Below, piece after piece: positions 59,361 to 64,000 of a stretch of 64,000 bases of DNA. Both the position numbers and the translations under genes were made by a program. The notes beneath the pieces were generated by a model, which worked only from the letters and a program-made list of their open reading frames with translations, was not told the DNA's origin and made no database searches. Source of the DNA: Haloprofundus halobius (GTDB lineage: Archaea > Halobacteriota > Halobacteria > Halobacteriales > Haloferacaceae); assembly GCF_020097835.1 (NCBI RefSeq), contig NZ_CP083666.1:1240001-1304000 (forward strand), written 5' to 3'. The stretch's first letter is position 1; each line of letters begins with the position of its first letter.

Positions 59361-60350
59361 ATGGAACTCCTCGGTCTCGATATCGTGACGGTCGGTCTCT
59401 TCGTCGGATTCGGTCTGCTCATCGGCATCGTCTTCGGATTCTTCGGAATGGGTGGATCGTTCCTCGTGACGCCGGCGTTACTGGTGGTCGGATATCCGGC
59501 ACCGGTGGCTGTCGGGAGCGGGCTCGCGTTCGTCTTCGGCACCAGTATCGTCGGTGCGCTCAGACACCGCGATCACGGCCAGGTCAGCTACACGCTGGCG
59601 GCGGTGATGATCTCCGGAATGACGTTTGGCATCGAGGTCGGCACCCGAGTCGTGTTCCTGCTGACGGATCTCGGCAGCGTCGACGTCGTGATCAGCGGGA
59701 TGTACGTCGGACTTCTCGGTGCGGTTGGGCTCTTTGTCCTCCGTGATGCTCGTACTGACGGTACCGATGTGGAAACGGGCCGAGTCGCTACCAGGGTTCA
59801 GACCATTAAGCTCCCACCGATGGTGTCGCTACAGGGCGGGGCGACCGTCTCGGTGTGGGTTATCCTTGTTGTCGGGGTGGGAGTAGGCGTTCTCTCGGGC
59901 TGTCTCGGCGTCGGTGGGGGGTTCCTGCTGCTCCCCGCCATGATCTACGGGTTCGGCGTTCCAACGGCAGTCGCCGCCGGGACCAGTATCCTCCAGATCA
60001 CCGTTTCGGGTGCGTTCGGGACGTACGTTTACGCTCAGTCGAACGCCGTCGACGTCTCTGTCGTCGCCGCGTTGCTTCTCGGGAGCGCTTTCGGCGCTCG
60101 TATCGGTGCAGGCGCGACACGCCTCGTACACGAAGACGACGTCAAGGGCTACTTCGCAGGTATGCTGCTCGCTGGTAGTGTCGCTACTGCGAGTAAGCAG
60201 GTGAGTGCCGTATACGGTGTCGAAACGCTCGAGATCGTGAGCGCGGTCCTCATCTTTGGAACTGCGGTTCTGGTCAGTAGTGCAATCGCCTCTGCCTCGG
60301 TCGACGCGCTCAGAAGCAATCGAGACTGCGGGCCGTCACTAATTCGCTGA
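59361..60350 (+). CDS. TauE/SafE-family membrane transporter
   Basis: 329-residue integral membrane protein with about eight helices. The two halves show the family repeat GIVFGFFGMGGSFLVTPALL near residues 25-44 and GVLSGCLGVGGGFLLLPAMI near 178-197. Such proteins export sulfite, sulfonates or other organic anions. It is the last gene of the flavoenzyme operon, so the substrate may be a product of the BBE enzyme or the hydrolase of this cassette. That link is inference. Confidence 0.85.
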   Translation: MELLGLDIVTVGLFVGFGLLIGIVFGFFGMGGSFLVTPALLVVGYPAPVAVGSGLAFVFGTSIVGALRHRDHGQVSYTLAAVMISGMTFGIEVGTRVVFLLTDLGSVDVVISGMYVGLLGAVGLFVLRDARTDGTDVETGRVATRVQTIKLPPMVSLQGGATVSVWVILVVGVGVGVLSGCLGVGGGFLLLPAMIYGFGVPTAVAAGTSILQITVSGAFGTYVYAQSNAVDVSVVAALLLGSAFGARIGAGATRLVHEDDVKGYFAGMLLAGSVATASKQVSAVYGVETLEIVSAVLIFGTAVLVSSAIASASVDALRSNRDCGPSLIR

Positions 60351-60705
60351 CGATCGGCGCCTTCTCGACGGCTACTGACGTTTTTGGCGACTCTACAGCG
60401 GAGTCCCGTTTCATCTCCCTTCGGTTCCGATACTGAGCACCGCGAGGATATCCAGCAAGACCGCAGACGGTCGGCTCTCTCGACTCGTTCGACCGTCTCC
60501 GAGAGTCCCCCCGATGCCTTGTGAAGAGGTAACGACTAACGTAGTTCGGGACGTAGTCACCCAGTAGCGCCTGATTCGACGGTCCGGTGCTCGAGGAGAG
60601 TCCGTTGTGCCGGGCGCAACGACGGGAGAGTTCCATGGCATCAGCAGTAGCGACCGACACCGAAAGCGGTACAACGCGGGTACGACCTCTCACACGGGGC
60701 GCGAG
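60351..60705. other. Intergenic, no gene seen
   Basis: 355 bases between the TauE gene and the ABM-like gene. The downstream frame is open back to 60607, but only from 60706 does it look like a protein. I see no repeat, TATA box of note, or RNA gene here. Confidence 0.4.
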
Positions 60706-61095
60706 ATGAGCGATATCATCCTGTATCTCGACCGATCTACGGTGCACGACGGAAAGTTAGATGAACTCGAACCGGCGATGGCGGAGTTAGTGGATTTCGT
60801 CGAGGCCAACGAACCGGAAATACTGGCGTACGACGTCTACTTCAGCGCCGACGGGGACCGGATGACCGTGGTGCATATGCACGCTGATCAGGCATCATTG
60901 GAATTTCACATGGAGGTCGCGGGCCCGAAGTTCCCCCCGATCGGCGAGTTCATCGACCTCGAATCCATCGACGTGTATGGCCAGCTAAGTGAAGATCTCA
61001 TCGAACGGTTGAGGGACAAAGCCTCGGAGTTGGGAAGTGGACGTGTGTCAGTCCACGTACTTCATCGAGGCGTCAATCGAATTACGGACGATTGA
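60706..61095 (+). CDS. Small ABM-like (dimeric alpha/beta barrel) protein
   Basis: 129 residues from the ATG at 60706. SDIILYLDRSTVHDGKLDEL begins the first strand and helix. FVEANEPEILAYDVYFSADG and TVVHMHADQASLEFHMEVAG follow, as in antibiotic-biosynthesis monooxygenase-type proteins. The C-terminal 30 residues (RDKASELGSGRVSVHVLHRG) are an extra piece. It may be a monooxygenase or an aldehyde-handling protein; the name is a fold guess. Last gene of cassette 3. Confidence 0.65.
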   Translation: MSDIILYLDRSTVHDGKLDELEPAMAELVDFVEANEPEILAYDVYFSADGDRMTVVHMHADQASLEFHMEVAGPKFPPIGEFIDLESIDVYGQLSEDLIERLRDKASELGSGRVSVHVLHRGVNRITDD

Positions 61096-61202
61096 GCCGA
61101 AGGGAGGGGCGGACAGTTGGCGATCTGCAGTTCGAGTGCGTGGTTAGGGTCGACGAGGTCGAGGTCAGCGGTCGTTTCCACGCCAACCCCGTTTGCCTCA
61201 CC

Positions 61203-61283
61203 GTTCTGAAGCGGCCGATTTCGGCCGTCTCAAACACCCACGACCGATTTTTCGGCCCTCGACTCCGAGGCTGCAGCACCTAC
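61203..61283. repeat. Cassette-end repeat E (degenerate right end)
   Basis: GTTCTGAAGCGGCCGATTTC onward lines up with the left part of repeat C (GTTTTGAGGCGGCCGAACTC), including CCGTCTCA, ACACC and GACCGAT blocks, and ends at GAGGCTGCAGCACCTAC, a weak match to GAGCCTGCAGCGCCCATAC. It also has a CGGCCGA/TCGGCCG hairpin. It marks the likely far end of the cassette array. The rest of the 300-base gap to 61394 holds no gene. Confidence 0.5.
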
Positions 61284-61394
61284 TGCTCTGCGGCGAATAC
61301 CGGAGCGTAGAGAGCCGTCACTCACGACAGGTGTCGAGCCGACGAGAGCAACGAGCGACTGTGGGCACGACCTCGAAGTATCCGGTTCACTCCG

Positions 61395-61598
61395 TTACGC
61401 CTCGTCTCGACGGCCATTCTCGCCGGTCGAGTCGTCGGTGTCGATGCCCACACCGTCCAGCTGAACCTCGACGAATTCGACCTCGCCGCACTTCGGACAG
61501 TTTTGGTTCTCCGTCGGAAGCACTATCGAACCTTCGTCGCCGATTCGCGCGGAGTACACCTGTCCGCATCTGGAACACGTGACTACTGTTCTATCCAT
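61395..61598 (-). CDS. Small zinc-ribbon protein
   Basis: 67 residues from the ATG at 61598: MDRTVVTCSRCGQVYSARIG then NCPKCGEVEFVEVQLDG. Two CxxC pairs 27 residues apart form a standard zinc ribbon. The tail is acidic. Such haloarchaeal microproteins lack assigned roles. The gene lies downstream of the HalOD1-type gene on the same strand (98-base gap). Confidence 0.75.
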   Translation of the reverse strand: MDRTVVTCSRCGQVYSARIGDEGSIVLPTENQNCPKCGEVEFVEVQLDGVGIDTDDSTGENGRRDEA

Positions 61599-61696
61599 AC
61601 CCCTCGAACCGTCGTTACCGGACGCCGATTCACGAGAACGTGAGCGTCCGAGCCCTCGTTTGACTCTAGTATCGAGCTTCCGTGCCTCACGGCGGC

Positions 61697-61966
61697 TCAC
61701 GTACTCTTGACCGCGGTGCGTTCTTTCGGCACCACCTCCAGCGCCCCGTCGTGGCGAACGGAGACGGTGTACCCAGCGTACACGAACGAGATAGAGAGTT
61801 CCGCGTCGCCGGACCGAGATTCGTAGAGCCTCGTCAGTAACTCCGCGTCGATCGTCTCGAATAGTGGTGGAAGAGTCAGCGGGTCGACTCCCTCGAGTTC
61901 GGCGATCTGTTCTACGATATCGTCACAGAGCGTGCCAGTAGAGAGCTGTGATCGTTGGAAAGCCAC
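61697..61966 (-). CDS. HalOD1 (halobacterial output domain) protein
   Basis: 89-residue stand-alone HalOD1 domain: CDDIVEQIAELEGVDPLTLP, PLFETIDAELLTRLYESRSG, then SISFVYAGYTVSVRHDGALE. This is the pattern of the halobacterial output domain found at the end of signalling proteins or alone. Role unknown, proposed in signal output. Upstream, on the minus strand, lies an AT-rich stretch (TTTTAATTGG near 61990) that may be its promoter. Confidence 0.82.
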   Translation of the reverse strand: MAFQRSQLSTGTLCDDIVEQIAELEGVDPLTLPPLFETIDAELLTRLYESRSGDAELSISFVYAGYTVSVRHDGALEVVPKERTAVKST

Positions 61967-62097
61967 TACCTTTCAAACGGCTTTATCCAATTAAAATGTG
62001 TCGGAAGGTGGTAAATTGCCGGTTTCAGGACGATTTTCTGTAAATTTGGGCACCAGAGACTAACAAGCGAGATATTCTCCGAGGAAATATGTTCATG

Positions 62098-62565
62098 TCA
62101 TCTGACTAGCGTCTCACCGAAGTGGTTGAAGGGTTGCTCGTGCTGGTCGGTGATGATCTTGATCTTCGATATCTCGAATCCAACAGACTTCAGCGTATCT
62201 GTTGTCTCTCTGAAAGAGTCTCGGCATCGGGCGACGACTTCTATCGAGATGTTCTCGTCGTTGGTCATGAACTCTCGAACCGTCACGACGCCGTCGACCT
62301 CCATCGCCTCGTCGACGAACGACTCCTGGTCCTCGAAGTCGACGGACCCGACGAGGATGAAGTGGTTGTCGAACCCCGTCGCCTCGTAATCCACAGTCGG
62401 TTGATACCCCTTGATGATACCTCGGTCTTCGAGCTGGTGAATCCGGTTCGCGACCGTGCTCCCGGAGACGTCCACTCGCTCTGCGATCTGTGCGGTCGTC
62501 GCGTTTCGGGCATCCTCCTGTAAGAGATACAAAATACCCAAATCGGTTTGGTCGAGATTAGGCAT
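62098..62565 (-). CDS. Lrp/AsnC-family transcription regulator
   Basis: 155 residues. N-terminal HTH: NLDQTDLGILYLLQEDARNA, TTAQIAERVDVSGSTVANRI and HQLEDRGIIKGYQPTVDYEA. C-terminal RAM-type ligand domain: NHFILVGSVDFEDQESFVDE, VVTVREFMTNDENISIEVVA and a final GFEISKIKIITDQ strand. It senses amino acids or related ligands as an octamer. Start ATG 62565. Standing alone, it may regulate distant genes. Confidence 0.88.
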   Translation of the reverse strand: MPNLDQTDLGILYLLQEDARNATTAQIAERVDVSGSTVANRIHQLEDRGIIKGYQPTVDYEATGFDNHFILVGSVDFEDQESFVDEAMEVDGVVTVREFMTNDENISIEVVARCRDSFRETTDTLKSVGFEISKIKIITDQHEQPFNHFGETLVR

Positions 62566-62768
62566 CGCTCCGAGAGGGAGTACTACGAAAGCACAAAAAT
62601 AGCCTCGGGACGAGATGAACCACCGCTACCAACAGTACGGAGTTCGACAGAAACCGGACGAGACGCCGAAAGACCGCATTTCGGCGAACACTACCCTCTG
62701 CTGTTCCGTCGCCGTCCACAAACGGGCCGTAACCCGGCCGAGCAGCGTTTCCGAGGTAGCGGAGGTAT

Positions 62769-63002
62769 TCAGTACCGTGATCGCAGGCGGTACTGCCCGA
62801 GAACGACGACCGAGAACACCAGCAACACGGTAGAGACTCCCCACAGCGTCGGATACCGCAACTGGTGGACGAGTAGTTCGTATCCGGCGAATCCCGCGAG
62901 AAGCGTTCCGAGAAACCAGAGCGTTGCGCCGACGTACGGCGCGTCGACGGGACGAAAACCGGACGTCGCGGCGAGCGTTTCGGTGGGGTCGGAACTGGCC
63001 AT
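62769..63002 (-). CDS. Small two-helix membrane protein
   Basis: 77 residues: polar N terminus (SSDPTETLAATSGFRPVDAP), then YVGATLWFLGTLLAGFAGYE and TLWGVSTVLLVFSVVVLGQY as membrane helices, ending RLRSRY. Typical haloarchaeal small membrane protein. The stop lies about 200 bases from the Lrp start. No function recognised. Confidence 0.62.
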   Translation of the reverse strand: MASSDPTETLAATSGFRPVDAPYVGATLWFLGTLLAGFAGYELLVHQLRYPTLWGVSTVLLVFSVVVLGQYRLRSRY

Positions 63003-63148
63003 CTCTCGCTGTCAACTCCGAGAGCGCCCGTGTAGCTCTTTCGGTGTCTCCGCCTCCAAACGTGGTTGATAGTATCCCTCCCTTGACCCTCCGTTAAGTT
63101 GCACATACTATTGCCCGTCGGGCGTCTTCCCCGACCGGGGAACACAAC

Positions 63149-63514
63149 ATGCCCCAAGCACGAAATAGCGGAGACGGACGAAACGACGCCCGTCAGTCCG
63201 GCACCGCCGACAACCAAGCAAACGCCGACGAACCGGCCGATGCTCACGCGTCAGCGACTGCAGAACGACGGACGGAGCGTCCGGGTGCGCTCGAACGCAT
63301 GTCTTCGTGGTTCGCGGAGGCGGCGCTTCGGAGCGGCCTCGCGATCATCGGCTTCGTGCTGCTGCTGTTCGCACTCGGACAGGCGGTCGGCTTCGACCTC
63401 TTGGGGGTCGTCGCCGACGCCTTGACTTCGCAGACCGGCCAGTGGCTCGTCGTTGCCCTGTTCGCGGTGTTCATCATCGCGGCTTCGGCGCAGCGCGGTC
63501 TGCCGAGCCGGTAA
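63149..63514 (+). CDS. Small membrane protein with disordered N terminus
   Basis: 121 residues. The first 50 are Asn/Asp/Ala/Arg-rich and disordered (DGRNDARQSGTADNQANADE). Two membrane helices follow: GLAIIGFVLLLFALGQAVGF and WLVVALFAVFIIAASAQRG. Divergent from the previous small membrane gene with a 146-base gap. No family recognised. Confidence 0.62.
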   Translation: MPQARNSGDGRNDARQSGTADNQANADEPADAHASATAERRTERPGALERMSSWFAEAALRSGLAIIGFVLLLFALGQAVGFDLLGVVADALTSQTGQWLVVALFAVFIIAASAQRGLPSR

Positions 63515-63583
63515 CGCTCCCTATTTCGGCTTTTTCGCGACGGTACCCTGACGACTAAGCGCGCCGCCCGTGCGCGCGAGATA

Positions 63584-63770
63584 TGGGAGAACGGCGCGAC
63601 GTGCGAGAGGTCCGACGCCGAGCGACTCTCGGCGGCCGGTGTCGCCGTCGAACACCGCCACTATCCGAGGCATGGTCCACGGCTTTCTCAGCCTGAGCGA
63701 CGACGTCGACGTCGTCGAGGGGGCGATGGATGCAGTAGCAGAGGACGTTCGGCAGGCGCTCGGTCAGTAG
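63584..63770 (+). pseudogene. C-terminal relic of an alpha/beta hydrolase, frameshifted
   Basis: Frame from 63584 reads SDAERLSAAGVAVEHRHYP; near 63666-63672 one extra base moves the homology to GMVHGFLSLSDDVDVVEGAM, ending in AEDVRQALGQ and a stop at 63770. Together this is the typical last 60 residues of HSL-type (fold-3) hydrolases, where HYPGMVHGF carries the catalytic His. There is no upstream catalytic part, so only the 3' end remains. Confidence 0.68.
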
Positions 63771-63827
63771 CCCCGGAATCGTCTCGGTAGCGACAACGTT
63801 TATGCGAGGAACCCGAACCGGAACTCC

Positions 63828-64000
63828 GTGACGAACGACGTGATTCACACGGCGCTCTGGGTATCGGATATCGAATCGACGCTCGACTTCTACGTCGACG
63901 GTCTCGGCCTCGAACACAACTGGGAGTTCACGAGCGACGGCGTTCGGAACGTCTACGTCGGCGGCGACCACGGTGAGTTCCAGTTCAAGTCCGACGTTGA
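63828..64000 (+). CDS. VOC-family protein, cut by the window end
   Basis: A GTG at 63828 starts VIHTALWVSDIESTLDFYVD, then GLGLEHNWEFTSDGVRNVYV and GGDHGEFQFKSDV at the end of the window. It is the first half of a glyoxalase-fold (VOC) protein, with His in IHTALWV and Glu in GEFQFKS as the first pair of possible metal ligands. GTTTATG at 63799-63805 is about 27 bases upstream, which supports the GTG as a leaderless start. Confidence 0.78.
   Translation, partial: MTNDVIHTALWVSDIESTLDFYVDGLGLEHNWEFTSDGVRNVYVGGDHGEFQFKSDV

Larger units (their letters stand above)
55085..61283. mobile_element. Cassette 3: inferred non-autonomous integrative element
   Basis: Bounded by repeat D and the weak end E. 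Contents: alpha/beta hydrolase, FilR1-type regulator, BBE flavoenzyme, small membrane protein, TauE/SafE permease, and an ABM-like protein. No recombinase. Confidence is lower than for cassettes 1 and 2 because the far end is degenerate. Confidence 0.42.

Noticed and set aside
1-64000. CRISPR array, rRNA genes, insertion sequences or replication origin
   Set aside because: I looked for regularly spaced repeats, transposase motifs, rRNA sequence and an orc/cdc6 gene with origin repeats and found none.

Overview
The window is chromosomal DNA of a halophilic archaeon (class Halobacteria). It is GC-rich, its proteins are acidic, promoters are archaeal TATA boxes about 25-30 bases ahead of often leaderless starts, and the gene set is archaeal: RPA-type single-strand binding protein with its partner genes, CDC48 ATPase, an Lhr helicase, GHMP-type shikimate kinase, archaeal riboflavin reductase, and the ether-lipid prenyltransferase. 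The style fits Haloferacales, but I cannot fix a genus from sequence alone.

Region by region. 1-8.2 kb: central metabolism (acyl-CoA dehydrogenase, MenE-like ligase, methylmalonyl-CoA epimerase, SDR, MOSC protein, galactokinase, gluconate/galactonate-type dehydratase), then the decayed start of a second dehydratase. 8.8-12 kb: three consecutive secreted or anchored proteins that appear to share one unnamed domain. 12-17.4 kb: a membrane-linked regulator, a 1113-residue PKD surface protein with a repetitive tail, and a translationally coupled anchored partner broken by a one-base frameshift. 17.4-35.6 kb: mostly core genes (NifU-like protein, IMPase family, thioredoxin, ArfC, glycosyltransferase, rpa1-rpap1-rpe operon, Lhr, acyltransferase 3, CDC48, aroK-aroQ). 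35.6-38.2 kb: a graveyard with a hydrolase carrying a TAG at codon 5, an arsenite-efflux-type permease with three lesions, and a truncated PIN toxin start. 38.2-47.6 kb: core and conserved haloarchaeal genes (beta carbonic anhydrase, aminotransferase, SurE, cysteine synthase, CoA-binding protein, KaiC-like ATPase, DGGGP synthase).

47.7-61.3 kb is the most interesting part. A tRNA-Arg(UCG) gene is followed by direct repeats of its 3' end at 47907, 50784 and 55085, and a weaker one at 61270. The three clear copies are embedded in a conserved sequence of about 175-240 bp with two dyads. They cut the region into three cassettes of 2.9, 4.3 and 6.2 kb. None has a recognisable integrase, and each carries its own transcription factor next to dyad operators plus small redox, transport or membrane genes. 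Cassette 1 has a Bat-type regulator, a halocyanin-like copper protein and two membrane proteins tied together by an AACATGTTTGC motif. Cassette 2 has an HxlR regulator diverging from a DUF6069-like/flavin reductase pair, an Asp-box propeller and a methyltransferase. Cassette 3 has a FilR1-type regulator diverging from a BBE flavoenzyme/TauE operon, plus an alpha/beta hydrolase. I read this as serial accretion of related, non-autonomous integrative elements at one tRNA gene.

61.4-64 kb returns to ordinary small haloarchaeal genes (zinc ribbon, HalOD1-type protein, Lrp regulator, membrane proteins), a hydrolase relic, and a VOC protein cut by the window end.
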